Assembly: GCA_903918195.1 (NCBI GenBank) | Contig: CAIXDS010000195.1 | Span: 1 to 64,000 of the forward strand | DNA: 64,000 nt | From: an uncultured Acetobacteraceae bacterium | GTDB taxonomy: Bacteria; Pseudomonadota; Alphaproteobacteria; Acetobacterales; Acetobacteraceae | Direction of reading: 5' to 3' | In this document: positions 18,010-26,725 of the stretch, piece after piece | Layout of the letters: each line of letters opens with the position of its first letter | Numbering within the stretch: position 1 is the first letter of the stretch | The notes under the pieces: model-generated | Database searches by the model: none | Told to the model about the DNA's origin: nothing | What the model saw: only the letters and a program-made list of their open reading frames with translations | Program-made: the position numbers and the translations under genes

Positions 18010-18047
18010 TTGCGCTGCTGAGGCGCATCGTGCTATACATGTACAGC
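18010..18047 (+). promoter_or_regulatory. Toxin-antitoxin promoter with overlapping palindromic operator
   Basis: A TTGCGC -35 (18010-18015) and TATACA -10 (18034-18039) are separated by 18 bases. The 16-bp imperfect palindrome GCTATACATGTACAGC (18032-18047, one mismatched pair) covers the -10 box and ends 21 bases before the antitoxin ATG. The placement fits autorepression by a ribbon-helix-helix antitoxin. No experiment is implied; the site is seen, its use is inferred. Confidence 0.6.
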
Positions 18048-18068
18048 GTTTTGATTGCAGGAGGCGAT

Positions 18069-18293
18069 ATGCTCGCCATTCGGCTGCCCGCGGACATCGA
18101 GAAGCGACTTGAAGCCCTGGCCGTCGCAACGGGACGGACCAAGAGCTTTTATGCCCGGGAGGCGATCCTGGAGCACATTGATGACCTCGAGGACCTTTAT
18201 CTGGCCGAGCAGAGGCTCACCGATATTCGTGCCGGTCGGACCGAAACGATCCCACTTGAGGACGTGATGAAGAAGCATGGCCTGGCGGATTGA
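18069..18293 (+). CDS. Antitoxin, ribbon-helix-helix (RelB/ParD/CopG-like)
   Basis: 74 residues with a very strong AGGAGGCGAT ribosome site. The N terminus MLAIRLPADIEKRLEALAVATGRTKS is a ribbon-helix-helix fold: strand, helix, turn, helix, then SFYAREAILEHIDDLED. The C terminus (LAEQRLTDIRAGRTETIPLEDVMKKHG) is the toxin-neutralising tail seen in RelB/DinJ-like antitoxins of this group. It overlaps the toxin gene by 17 bases. It should dimerise, bind the operator upstream and block the toxin. Confidence 0.88.
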   Translation: MLAIRLPADIEKRLEALAVATGRTKSFYAREAILEHIDDLEDLYLAEQRLTDIRAGRTETIPLEDVMKKHGLAD

Positions 18294-18549
18294 GTTCGAT
18301 CCGTCCGCCGAAAAGGAGCTTGGGAAGCTTGGTCGCGAGCCGGCGCGGCGCATCCTCACGTTTCTGTCCGAACGGGTTACCGGATTGGGTGATCCCCGCA
18401 GGATAGGCGAAGCGCTGAAGGGTTCCAAACTTGGCGATTTTTGGAAATACCGGGTCGGCGATTATCGTATCATCGTCGATATTCGGGATGATGCGCTGTG
18501 CGTTCTGGTGGTCCGAGTCGGCAATCGCCGTGATGTTTACAAGCGGTAG
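18277..18549 (+). CDS. RelE/ParE-superfamily toxin
   Basis: 90 residues of the RelE/ParE fold: WRIEFDPSAEKELGKLGREPARRI (strand-helix-helix), then LGDFWKYRVGDYRIIVDIRDDALCVLVVRVGNRRDVYKR in outline (blocks KYRVGDYRII, VVRVGNRRDVYKR). The WKYR-GDYRI and the terminal GxRxxVYK basic cluster are the RelE-type active-site region, so ribosome-dependent mRNA cleavage is more likely than gyrase poisoning, although the superfamily includes both. It starts inside the antitoxin gene, giving coupled translation and excess antitoxin. Confidence 0.88.
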   Translation: MAWRIEFDPSAEKELGKLGREPARRILTFLSERVTGLGDPRRIGEALKGSKLGDFWKYRVGDYRIIVDIRDDALCVLVVRVGNRRDVYKR

Positions 18550-18825
18550 AAGGAACGAAAAGGCGAAGTACCGCTCCCCTTTCGGTCTCACCGCCGCTCG
18601 GCGTCGGAGGAGGGCAGAATGCGATACGCTTTTCTTCCCCTGAGCTTGCTCGCTCAACCGCCGTGGAGAAATGGTTGCAAAGTCGGTTTGGCGTTCTCGA
18701 ATTGGGCAACGAAAGGCCGCGTGAACCGGCCACCGCAATGATTTCGTGCTGCCAAGGTTTCCCAACGCGAGCGACGGATTTTGAGAGCCGTAAGGCTTAA
18801 CCCCGCCTAGCCGGAGATGCCAACA

Positions 18826-19263
18826 ATGGCTATGGCCTTGACTTACACCGTTGCGCCTGGAGCCACCTCAACGAACTTGATCGTCTTCAACAATCGCGTC
18901 CAAGGTCTATTTCAGAGGTTTGGCTGGGAGCACGTATCGCAATCGCAATTTCGGTATCCATCTAGCAACAGAGGCTCCGTAACCTTTATTGGGGCAATGA
19001 ATTGCTATATCCCGGCGCTTTTCTGCTTCCTGGTATATCTTATCGTATCACGAATGGAATTGGCGGCTTTCACGCTCTCCGGTGACATTGATGTCGTTCA
19101 TAACGCAAACGCTCCAAATGCTCCCGGGAATGCCTCGCCCGCCCCTAATCCAGACACATATATCCTCGATAACAAGTGCCCCCGTGTGACGGTAAACGCC
19201 TTCGGACGCAAAAATCTTATTGCCTGGTTGACGCAAGCTCAAAAATATTTTCCATATAAATAA
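18826..19263 (+). CDS. Orphan membrane-associated protein, AT-richer islet
   Basis: 145 residues, start at 18826 with GGAG nine bases upstream. One hydrophobic segment (IPALFCFLVYLIVSRMELAAF region, about 66-86) suggests a membrane span or buried core. The first part (LTYTVAPGATSTNLIVFNNRVQG) resembles secreted beta structures but matches no family I know. GC content is visibly lower and codon use is less biased than in neighbouring chromosomal genes, so acquisition by transfer is likely. A hairpin overlaps the stop codon. Confidence 0.5.
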   Translation: MAMALTYTVAPGATSTNLIVFNNRVQGLFQRFGWEHVSQSQFRYPSSNRGSVTFIGAMNCYIPALFCFLVYLIVSRMELAAFTLSGDIDVVHNANAPNAPGNASPAPNPDTYILDNKCPRVTVNAFGRKNLIAWLTQAQKYFPYK

Positions 19264-19310
19264 GCAAACGTAGAGTATAATATCCTTGCATTGCACCCTA
19301 CACTTGCTTA
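19261..19310 (+). terminator. Imperfect stem-loop at the end of the orphan gene
   Basis: The stop codon is the first base of taagcaaacgtag (19261-19273), which pairs with ctacacttgctta (19298-19310), 11 of 13 positions matching, across a 24-base AT-rich loop. No T-run follows, so it may be only a weak terminator or an mRNA 3' end stabiliser. The right arm is also the first copy of a 19-base direct repeat. Confidence 0.4.
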
Positions 19311-20080
19311 GCTTGCCGAATATCGCGTTATGCACCTGATCGAACTTGAATGAGCGTATGACCCTGCGTGGAACCTGAAAACGATGTACACGATTTGGAC
19401 AACTCTCTACCCAAACCTTGACGACCTCTCAAAGGGCGCAAACATTGCACTATCATTTCTGACTCTCGGTCTAGTCTGGCTAACGAAGGTCTTGGCCAGC
19501 GAAACCAGAGCTACACGACTTCAAAATATCTCTCCGGAAATAATTGTTACTATAGAGCCACATCAAGAATTTGGATTCTTTAAATTTGTTGTTGAAAATA
19601 TTGGCTCTGGCGCCGCGTTTGACGTCACCATAAAACTTGATCCAGATATTTGTATACCAAATTCGATATTTCTGCAACCAGACATAAACTTATCAACGTT
19701 TTCGCTAACCAAAATTCCTACGCTGAAGCCGCATCAGAAAATTGAGGCCCCCTTGGGGCATTGGAAAGCGTTCACCGTCAAGGCGACCAAATTCAGTGTC
19801 GAGTGCCGCGATTCTCGCGGTCAGATAGTTCGCCATCAAAACGCAATCGACCTGTCCATTTACGAGAGCCTATGTATGCTCAAAAATACCGAAACTGAAA
19901 CGATCGCAAGGGGCGTGGATCAAATTAGTAATCTACTGGATCGCGTCACTCATCGCGGATCGCGGCTGGCTGTCGATATCTTCGACAGAAAAGACCGCGA
20001 GGGGAACAAAGACCCTTGAACTAAAAATGATGGCACGCGATGGTGCAATGCTTGGCGACACTGCACCCTAAACTTGTTTA
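19292..20080. repeat. 19-nt direct repeats bracketing one orphan gene
   Basis: TGCACCCTACACTTGCTTA (19292-19310) and TGCACCCTAAACTTGTTTA (20062-20080) match at 17 of 19 positions. They frame the 211-residue orphan gene and nothing else. Such spacing is compatible with integration or recombination boundaries, or with two related terminator arms. No integrase is near. Confidence 0.55.
19384..20019 (+). CDS. Orphan single-span membrane protein
   Basis: 211 residues. One membrane helix lies near residues 17-37 (GANIALSFLTLGLVWLTKVLA), with a short N-terminal part outside. It is followed by a soluble domain with beta-rich blocks (FFKFVVENIGSGAAFDVTIKL, then KFSVECRDSRGQIV) reminiscent of an Ig-like or lectin-like fold, and a helical C terminus. 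The NIGSGAA motif occurs in other uncharacterised bacterial membrane proteins of this layout. GC is low for this chromosome, indicating recent acquisition. Function unknown. Confidence 0.6.
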   Translation: MYTIWTTLYPNLDDLSKGANIALSFLTLGLVWLTKVLASETRATRLQNISPEIIVTIEPHQEFGFFKFVVENIGSGAAFDVTIKLDPDICIPNSIFLQPDINLSTFSLTKIPTLKPHQKIEAPLGHWKAFTVKATKFSVECRDSRGQIVRHQNAIDLSIYESLCMLKNTETETIARGVDQISNLLDRVTHRGSRLAVDIFDRKDREGNKDP

Positions 20081-20088
20081 AACCGAAT

Positions 20089-20145
20089 GGGTTCCAAGGG
20101 CCTCCCGGCCCTTGGCGGGTCCAGGGCAGAGCCCTGGCCTTCCTT
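20089..20145. repeat. Interspersed palindromic repeat, copy A
   Basis: This 57-base element is made of two hairpins. CCAAGGGCC-TCCC-GGCCCTTGG (20094-20115) has a perfect 9-bp stem. CCAGGGC-AGA-GCCCTGG (20121-20137) has a perfect 7-bp stem. It lies between two converging genes (stops at 20019 and 20163) and could end transcription from both sides. Its whole length is identical, in reverse orientation, to copy B at 47646-47702. Confidence 0.9.
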
Positions 20146-20162
20146 AAACCCAACGACCAAGG

Positions 20163-23100
20163 TCAAGCCGCCGCCCGAGCAGCCAGCAGCCGCTCGACCG
20201 CCGGATAATCGATCTTGCCGGAACCGAGCAGCGGGATGGCATCGACCGTGACAAAACTGCGGGGGACGAGAATCTCGCCGATGCCGCGGGTGGCGGCGTG
20301 GGCGAGCAGGGCGGCGGGGTCGGCGCCGCGCTGGGTGGTGACGAGGAGGAGGCGCTCGCCCTTGCGTGGGTCGGGTTGGGCCAGCACGGCGTGGGTGGCG
20401 TTCGGCCAGAGGGCGGTGGCGAGGTCTTCGGCGGCGGCCATGGAGACCATTTCGCCGCCGATTTTGGCGAAGCGTTTGGCGCGGCCGAGGATGGAGACGA
20501 AGCCGGCGGGGTCGATGGCGACGATGTCGCCGGTGTCGTACCAGCCATCGGGTGGCGGCTCCAGCACGCCGGGGGCGGTGCTGCGGAAATAGCCGAGCAT
20601 GATGTTGGGGCCGCGCACGTGCAGCCGGCCGCCGTGGGGGATGCCCTCGACCGGGGTGATGCGGTGGTCGATGCCGGGCAGCAGGCGGCCGACGGTGCCG
20701 GTGCGGTGGTGCATCGGCGTGTTCAGCGCCAGCACCGGGGCGGCCTCGGTGACGCCGTAGCCTTCCAGGATGCGCACGCCGAAGCGGTCGAGATAGAGCT
20801 GGCGGGTTTCGTCGCGCACTTTCTCGGCGCCGGCGTAGATCATGCGGACTGTGTGGAAATCGTAGGGATGGGCGAAGCGCGCCCAGCCGGACAGGAAGGT
20901 GTCGGTGCCGAAGGCGATGGTGGCGTCGGTGTCGTAGATGGTTTCGGGCACGATGCGGTAGTGCAGCGGCGAGGGGTAGAAGAAGGTGCGCACGCCGCCG
21001 AACAGCGGCAGCAGGGTGCCGCCGGTGAGGCCGAAGCTGTGGAACATCGGCATGGCGCTGACGATGCGGTCGGCCGGGCCGAAATCCATGATGGCGGCGA
21101 GCTGGGCGCAGTTGGCCAGGATGTTGCGGTGGCTGAGCACGACGGCTTTCGGCGTGCCCTCCGAGCCGCTGGTGAACAGCACCACGGCGGGGGCGTCGGC
21201 CGGGGTGCGCGCGCCGGGCAGGCGGGTGGCGCGGATGGCGTCGATCAGGCCGCGCAGGCGGGCGCGGCGGCCCAGGCTGGCGCGGATGTCTTCCAGCCAC
21301 ACGAAGCGTATGTGGGCTTCCATGTGGGCGATGCTGCGCTCCATGCGCCCGCGGCTGACGAAGGCGCGCGAGGAGACGATGGTGGACACCTGGGCGGTGC
21401 GGCAGGCCGAGAGCATGCCGTCCGCGCCGGCGGAGAAATTCAACAGGGCGGGAACGCGGGCGAAGGCCTGCAGGCCGAAGAAGGTGAGCAATGCCGCGTT
21501 GGCGTTGGGCAGCATCACGCCGACGCGCTCGCCCGCCGGCAGCAGCGCATCGAGGCGGCGGCCGAGCACGACGGCGCCGAGCAGCACGCGGCGATAGGTG
21601 AGCGGCTTGCGGAGGATGTCCTCGGCGATCTCCACCGCCGCGCCGTGGCGGTCGCGCGCCCGGAGGAGGGTGGAAAACAGGGTGCGGTTGGTGTCGGCGG
21701 CGCTGAAGGCGGCGTTGACCATGACGTCCTGCAGCGCCACGGCGAGGGCGTGGCGGCGCGGGCGGCCGCGCAGCGCGGGGGCGGCGGCGAGGCGCACGGC
21801 CGGGCCGATGGTGATGCGCACCGGCACGAACCAGCGGCGGCGGAACACCCCTTCCATGCGTCCGACCGGACTGAACTGCGGGCCGTCGATGTGGATGGGC
21901 AGCACCGGCGCATCGGCGAAGTCGGCCACCATGGCGGCGCCGTCATAGACTTTCATCAGCGCGCCGGTGCGACTGAGCCGGCCTTCCGGGAAGATGACCA
22001 GGCGGTTGTCCTGGCGCACCCAGTCGATCATGGCGCGGGCGGTCAGCGGGTGGGCGGGGTCGAGCAGGAAACTGTCGACCGGCGCGATGAACGGCTTCAC
22101 CCACCATTTGTGCGCCATGCCGGCGTAGATGGCGAAGGCGGGCGCGTCCGGCAGGAAGGCGCCGAGCAGCACGCCGTCGGCCAACGAGACGTGGTTGGCG
22201 ACGATGACCAGGCGTTTGCCGGCGGCGCGGTAGTGCTCCAGGCCGATGATCTGCGCTCGGTGGAAGCGGCGGAAATACCAGGCGGCGATGGCGCGCAGCG
22301 TGGTCCGCGGCAGGATGCGCAGAAGCCAGATGGAAGCGAGGAAATTCGCCGCGGCGGTGAGCAGCAGAATGCGCGGGGCGGAAAAATGCGCGAAGGCCAG
22401 CGCCGCCGCGATCAGCGAGGCAGTCACCATGAAGGCGGCGTTCAGCACGTTGTTCATCGCGATCATGCGCGAGCGCGAGGCCGGGTCGGCGCGGTCCTGC
22501 AGGAAGGCATAGAGGGACACCGAATAGACGCCGCCGCACAGGGCCAGCAGAAACAGATCGGCGAGGATGCGCCAGCCGGCTGGGGACACCAGCACGTCCA
22601 GCGGGGCGGCGAGGATGCCGGCGGCGGTGAAGGCGTGGGCGAGATCGAAGGCGAAGACGGAGATGCCTATCGCCGCGAGGGGCACCAGGCGCGGTGACAC
22701 GTCGCCGTGCAGCAGCCGGGCGCAGCCGACCGAGCCGGCGCCGACGCCGACCGAGAAGGCGGTGAGCAGCAGGGTGATCAGGCCGGCATCGCCGCCGAGC
22801 ACGTCCTTCGCCGCCACCGGCAGTTCCGACAGCACGATGGCGCCGACCGCCCAGAACCAGGAGATGCCGAGGGCGGAGAGCCAGACGTCGCGGTTGGTGC
22901 GGGCGGCGCGGATCAGGGCGGCGGTCTCGCGCGGGATGTTCCAGCCGATGCGCAAGGTCGCGGCCGCGGCAGGGGCGGGCGGGATGCGCCAGGCGGCGGC
23001 GAGGCCGGCCAGCGCCACGAACAGGCCGAGCCCGGCGACGATCTCCGGCCCGTGAAGGGTCCGCACCAGCGCACTGCCGGCGATGGTGCCGGCGAGGATG

Positions 23101-23552
23101 CCGAGGAAGGTGCCGGCCTCGATGAGGCCGTTGCCGGCGACCAGCTCGGACTCGGCCAGGTGGTCGGGCAGAATGCCGTATTTCAGCGGGCTGAAGAACG
23201 TCGCCTGGATGCCGAGGCCGAACAGCACCGCCATGAGCAGCGGCAGGCTGGCGATGAGGAAGCCGATGGCGCCGACCGCCATCAGGCCGAGTTCCCAGAA
23301 TTTGGTGAGGCGGATCAGGCTGGCTTTCTCGGTGCGGTCGGCCAGCTGCCCGGCAACGGACGAAAAGAGCACGTAGGGCAGGATAAAGACGCCAAGCCCG
23401 ATGGCGACCAGTTCATTGCCGTACTGCACGGAGACGAACAGCGCCATGACGCCGAGCGCGTTCTTGAACAGGTTGTCGTTCAGCGCCCCCAGGAACTGGG
23501 TGATGAACAGCGGCAGGAAGCGACGGGCCTGCAGCAACGGGACGGGCGGCAT
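20163..23552 (-). CDS. MFS-PlsC-AMP-ligase phospholipid acyltransferase (Aas/LplT-type fusion)
   Basis: 1129 residues in three modules. Residues 1 to about 400 are an MFS transporter opening with RFLPLFITQFLGALNDNLFKN, as in LplT lysophospholipid flippases. About 420-640 is a PlsC-type acyltransferase with the HX4D motif in VANHVSLADG and the partner motif FPEGRLSRTG. The C-terminal half is an acyl-activating AMP-forming ligase with TSGSEGTPKAVVLSH, an EGYGVTEAAPV block and WYDTGD. The family takes up lysophospholipid, activates fatty acid and re-acylates it in the inner membrane. Start at 23552 is chosen because LLQARRFLPLF is the family N terminus; the upstream extension is unlike it. It lies just outside the puf operon on the same strand, separated by two strong hairpins. 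Confidence 0.9.
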   Translation of the reverse strand: MPPVPLLQARRFLPLFITQFLGALNDNLFKNALGVMALFVSVQYGNELVAIGLGVFILPYVLFSSVAGQLADRTEKASLIRLTKFWELGLMAVGAIGFLIASLPLLMAVLFGLGIQATFFSPLKYGILPDHLAESELVAGNGLIEAGTFLGILAGTIAGSALVRTLHGPEIVAGLGLFVALAGLAAAWRIPPAPAAAATLRIGWNIPRETAALIRAARTNRDVWLSALGISWFWAVGAIVLSELPVAAKDVLGGDAGLITLLLTAFSVGVGAGSVGCARLLHGDVSPRLVPLAAIGISVFAFDLAHAFTAAGILAAPLDVLVSPAGWRILADLFLLALCGGVYSVSLYAFLQDRADPASRSRMIAMNNVLNAAFMVTASLIAAALAFAHFSAPRILLLTAAANFLASIWLLRILPRTTLRAIAAWYFRRFHRAQIIGLEHYRAAGKRLVIVANHVSLADGVLLGAFLPDAPAFAIYAGMAHKWWVKPFIAPVDSFLLDPAHPLTARAMIDWVRQDNRLVIFPEGRLSRTGALMKVYDGAAMVADFADAPVLPIHIDGPQFSPVGRMEGVFRRRWFVPVRITIGPAVRLAAAPALRGRPRRHALAVALQDVMVNAAFSAADTNRTLFSTLLRARDRHGAAVEIAEDILRKPLTYRRVLLGAVVLGRRLDALLPAGERVGVMLPNANAALLTFFGLQAFARVPALLNFSAGADGMLSACRTAQVSTIVSSRAFVSRGRMERSIAHMEAHIRFVWLEDIRASLGRRARLRGLIDAIRATRLPGARTPADAPAVVLFTSGSEGTPKAVVLSHRNILANCAQLAAIMDFGPADRIVSAMPMFHSFGLTGGTLLPLFGGVRTFFYPSPLHYRIVPETIYDTDATIAFGTDTFLSGWARFAHPYDFHTVRMIYAGAEKVRDETRQLYLDRFGVRILEGYGVTEAAPVLALNTPMHHRTGTVGRLLPGIDHRITPVEGIPHGGRLHVRGPNIMLGYFRSTAPGVLEPPPDGWYDTGDIVAIDPAGFVSILGRAKRFAKIGGEMVSMAAAEDLATALWPNATHAVLAQPDPRKGERLLLVTTQRGADPAALLAHAATRGIGEILVPRSFVTVDAIPLLGSGKIDYPAVERLLAARAAA

Positions 23553-23673
23553 GCGGTCGGCTCCGGAGATGGCGCGGCCGAGTATGTGTGGATCGTGGGG
23601 AAGGAAGGAAGCCCACGGGCCCTGCCCCTGGTCCTGCGTCATGCGCTTCGGGATGGAATGGGGATCAAACGGA

Positions 23674-23782
23674 AGTGGGCCGGGACCGGCCCCGCGGAGG
23701 GGTCAGTCCCGGCCCACTGCCGGGTCACTCCGGTTTCAGCACTCGGACGACGAAGTCAGTGTCGTCCGGTGCTGAAAGCCGG
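23674..23782 (-). terminator. Tandem strong hairpins at the 3' end of the puf operon
   Basis: Two large stems follow the pufC stop. The first (23730-23751 with 23761-23782) pairs 21 of 22 positions with two single-base bulges. The second (23674-23686 with 23706-23718) has a perfect 13-bp stem AGTGGGCCGGGAC, with an inner CCCC/GGGG stem in its loop. On the minus strand the last stem is followed by TTCCGTTTGATC. They can end puf transcription before the acyltransferase gene and protect the mRNA 3' end. Confidence 0.7.
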
Positions 23783-23799
23783 GGCAGGACTCTCCGGGG

Positions 23800-24849
23800 C
23801 TACTTCGTCAGCTCCGGATAGTACTGGACCATATTCGCGCCGAACAGCGGCTTGTAGACGCCATTGTGGCACGTCGCGCAGTTGACCTTCGGCCCGTCGC
23901 CGCCAGGACCCAGGCGGGTGTCAGGGAAGGTCGAAGTGAGCGGCACGAGGTAGTCGTTGTTCAGATGGCGGACCATCCGAATGCCATACCATGCCGTCGC
24001 ACGCTGCGGGGTGCTCTGCGACCAGTCGCTGAACTGCCGCGTGTTGTGGCAGTAGGTGCAGTTCACGCCGAGAGCCTTCGACATGTTGATCATCACGCCG
24101 TAGGTCCAGTAGGCCGCCTTGAAGGACGCGGTCTGGGTGCCTTCGGGCAGGGCGGTCGACGGGAAGACGCGGATGTCGTCGGAGCCGAGGAAGTACGGCG
24201 TGTACGGGTCGGTCTCCAGCGAGGTCAGGCCGGCGGCCACCGATGGCCGGTTCCGTCCGCCGCCGCGGTAGCCCAGGGTTTTCACCGGAGCTTGCGAGTC
24301 GACATCGGTGAACCAGATGTTCGCCGGCACCGGATTGCCACGGTGGCAGGTGTAGCAGGTAACGCCAGTGGCGCCGGTCGGGCCGGAAGATGCCACATGG
24401 GTCTTGTAGTTCTTGTTGATGTCCAGAACCATCTGCAGCATCCGACGCGCGACCTTCTTGGTGTAGAGGTCGTCGGAAGCCAGGTTGTTGGTATCAACGT
24501 GGCAGTAGGTGCAGCCTTGGGTCGGTGCCACCCAGGTGGTGATGGAGGCCATCAGCCGGGTAAACTCGGCCACCGGCAGATCCTTCAGCACCTGCACGTT
24601 TTTGTAGACGCTGCCAGCCGGCCCGCCGACCGCCAACGGTGAACCGATGGGGCCGATGGGTTGGTTCGCTTCTACCGTCTTCGCAAACGTGCTCGGATGG
24701 TAGTTCTGCATCATGCCGAGGCCGCGGAAGCCACGCTGGACGACATCGACCGGTGGACGCTCTAGGGTGAACAGGAGCCCGACGCCCGCCAAGACAGCGA
24801 CGGCGAGAAGGGCGCGGGCTGGACCGGGAACATAGGGAATAAACGACAT
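23800..24849 (-). CDS. pufC: Photosynthetic reaction centre tetrahaem cytochrome c subunit
   Basis: 349 residues. Four c-type haem sites are visible: CTYCH, CYTCH, CTYCH and CATCH, in that order. The periplasmic protein docks on PufL/M and re-reduces the photo-oxidised special pair. The N terminus is a membrane helix (ALLAVAVLAGVGLLFTL, about 13-29) with no cysteine before the first haem site, so a lipid-anchored form like that of Blastochloris is not possible; anchoring must be by the uncleaved helix. It follows pufM by 16 bases and is the last gene of the puf operon. Confidence 0.98.
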   Translation of the reverse strand: MSFIPYVPGPARALLAVAVLAGVGLLFTLERPPVDVVQRGFRGLGMMQNYHPSTFAKTVEANQPIGPIGSPLAVGGPAGSVYKNVQVLKDLPVAEFTRLMASITTWVAPTQGCTYCHVDTNNLASDDLYTKKVARRMLQMVLDINKNYKTHVASSGPTGATGVTCYTCHRGNPVPANIWFTDVDSQAPVKTLGYRGGGRNRPSVAAGLTSLETDPYTPYFLGSDDIRVFPSTALPEGTQTASFKAAYWTYGVMINMSKALGVNCTYCHNTRQFSDWSQSTPQRATAWYGIRMVRHLNNDYLVPLTSTFPDTRLGPGGDGPKVNCATCHNGVYKPLFGANMVQYYPELTK

Positions 24850-24865
24850 GGCTTGCTCTCCCCTC

Positions 24866-25828
24866 TCAAAGTGCCGACGGATCGGGCACGGGCGGGAAGA
24901 CGTTCGGCCACACCGGGACGATGCCGTGCTTGGCGCCCCAGAGGAACCAATTGTCGACCACGGTTCCGGTGAGCAGGATGCCGATGCCGCCAGTCAGGGT
25001 GACGAGCACAGCAAACCACCAGGCCCAGCGATGGATCGATTCGGCCGTCGCATTGAAGCCCATGCACCAGCGCCACAGCAGCGCGCCGCGTTCGTAGGCG
25101 GTGCCGCGGTCGAGGATCTGCTCCACTTCGCGCTCGCCGCCGAAGCGGCTGATGGCGAGCACCGTGCCGCCATGCATCGCGAACAGCACGGCCGAGCCGT
25201 ACAGGAACGCGATCGAGAGCATGTGGAACGGGTTGTAGTAGAGGTTGCCGTAGCGGATCGAGAACGCCGAGGTCCAGTCCAGGTGCGGGAAGATACCGAA
25301 CGGAACGGACTCGCTCCAGCTCCCCATCAGCACCGGGCGGATGAACCCGATCGACAGGAACAGGAAGATCGCCGAGGCGAACGCCCACGCCGCGTGGGTG
25401 CCCAGGCCAAGCTGGATGGCACGGCGATAGACACGCAGCCACCACGTCAGCACCGACGCAGTCAGAAAGAAGCCAGCGATCAGCCACCAGCCGCCTTCGT
25501 TCAGCGGCGGGAAGTGCAGGCCATAGGCCGGCGCAGGCGGCTCAAGCGCGAGCCACGGCAGCGAGCGCCAGAACTGCAGCCAGTTCCAGTGCACCGACGC
25601 CAGCATGTTCAGGCCGATGATCTCGAACGCGATGAAGAAGAACGCGAACGAGAGCAGCCCGAGCGTGCCGATATAGAGCGGCCCGATCTGCGGCTCGCCG
25701 AGCCAGCCGGCAAGCTGGAGATAGAACGGCTTGATGACGCGCGGGTCGTCACCATGTGGCAGGGGTATCCCCGGGTAAACCGGGCCACGGACTTGAACGC
25801 GGGTGAAGATATTCTGGTATTCAGGCAT
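24866..25828 (-). CDS. pufM: Reaction centre M subunit
   Basis: 320 residues with five membrane helices. The segment [20 protein letters not shown] and the block [24 protein letters not shown] carry the chlorophyll- and iron-binding His residues. [15 protein letters not shown] is followed by the fifth helix, with an iron/quinone-site His in [12 protein letters not shown]. The C terminus (about 300-320) continues after [12 protein letters not shown], as in species that also have PufC. It forms the core heterodimer with PufL. The gap to pufL is 15 bases. Confidence 0.98.
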   Translation of the reverse strand: MPEYQNIFTRVQVRGPVYPGIPLPHGDDPRVIKPFYLQLAGWLGEPQIGPLYIGTLGLLSFAFFFIAFEIIGLNMLASVHWNWLQFWRSLPWLALEPPAPAYGLHFPPLNEGGWWLIAGFFLTASVLTWWLRVYRRAIQLGLGTHAAWAFASAIFLFLSIGFIRPVLMGSWSESVPFGIFPHLDWTSAFSIRYGNLYYNPFHMLSIAFLYGSAVLFAMHGGTVLAISRFGGEREVEQILDRGTAYERGALLWRWCMGFNATAESIHRWAWWFAVLVTLTGGIGILLTGTVVDNWFLWGAKHGIVPVWPNVFPPVPDPSAL

Positions 25829-25843
25829 GATGGTGATCTCCCC

Positions 25844-26668
25844 TCAGCCCCAAACCGGCAGATTGTACCACCAGCCCCACCATTCCGGCCAACCACGGGT
25901 CCAGAAGGGGCCGCTCAGCACGATGCACACGGCGCTCCAGAATGCCGCGGACACGGCCAGGAACACGCCAAGGCGATGGATGCCGAGCGTGCCGATCGAG
26001 TAGCCGACGATGTCACGGAAGAAAACACCCTCGTGCTCAGCCAGCTTGACCGGTTCGCCCTTCCCGGGGTTGGCGGCGGACAGGATCAGCGAGCCGTGCA
26101 GGGAGAGCGCGAAGGCGTTCGTGAAGAAGAACGCAATCGCCAGCATGTGGGCCGGATTGTAGTGGAAGTGCAGGAACTGGTAGCCGGTGTTCGACACCCA
26201 GTCGAGGTGGCTGAGAATGCCGTACGGGAAGCCGAAGCCCCACGCACCCATCAGCACCGGCCGGATCACCACCAGGGTGAAATAGGCAAGGATCGCGAAG
26301 CTGAAGGCGAACGGCACATGCAGGCCGATGCCAAGCTTGCGGCAGATCTCGACCTGGCGGAGCGCCCACGAGACGAAGGCTCCCAGCGCGAAGCAGGTGA
26401 TGAGCTGCCAGTAGCCGCCTTTGGCCAGCGGCGCGAGACTCAGACCATAGCTGATATCGGGCGGCGCGATGTTGATCCGCCAGATATTGTAGTCGCCGTT
26501 TTGAACGGCGGCGTAGAAGATAAGCGCCGTGCCGAGGACTGCGCAGAGGACAGCTGTGACCCCGAAGAAGCCGACAAAAAAGGGCCCCACCCAGAAGTCG
26601 AACAGATCTCCTCCGATCAGAGTCCCCCCGCGCACACGGTATTTTTTCTCAAAGCTGAGCAATGCCAT
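25844..26668 (-). CDS. pufL: Reaction centre L subunit
   Basis: 274 residues, five membrane helices, opening with the classical [34 protein letters not shown] contains the special-pair His at residue 174 (counting Met) and a histidine at residue 169, the position equivalent to L168 in Rhodobacter. That position is Glu in the zinc-chlorophyll Acidiphilium, so this reaction centre looks like a normal Mg-bacteriochlorophyll type. [10 protein letters not shown] has the fifth-helix iron ligand. GGAGGAG lies ahead of the ATG. A 116-base leader with a hairpin separates it from pufA. Confidence 0.98.
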   Translation of the reverse strand: MALLSFEKKYRVRGGTLIGGDLFDFWVGPFFVGFFGVTAVLCAVLGTALIFYAAVQNGDYNIWRINIAPPDISYGLSLAPLAKGGYWQLITCFALGAFVSWALRQVEICRKLGIGLHVPFAFSFAILAYFTLVVIRPVLMGAWGFGFPYGILSHLDWVSNTGYQFLHFHYNPAHMLAIAFFFTNAFALSLHGSLILSAANPGKGEPVKLAEHEGVFFRDIVGYSIGTLGIHRLGVFLAVSAAFWSAVCIVLSGPFWTRGWPEWWGWWYNLPVWG

Positions 26669-26725
26669 TTATCGGCTCCTCCGCTCCGGTGCAGCCTAGC
26701 AAGCTGCGCCTTGCAGCAACGTTGG

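Noticed and set aside
20298-22697. Plus-strand frame of about 800 codons
   Set aside because: Antisense of the MFS-PlsC-AMP-ligase gene, Gly/His/Asp-rich and without motifs.
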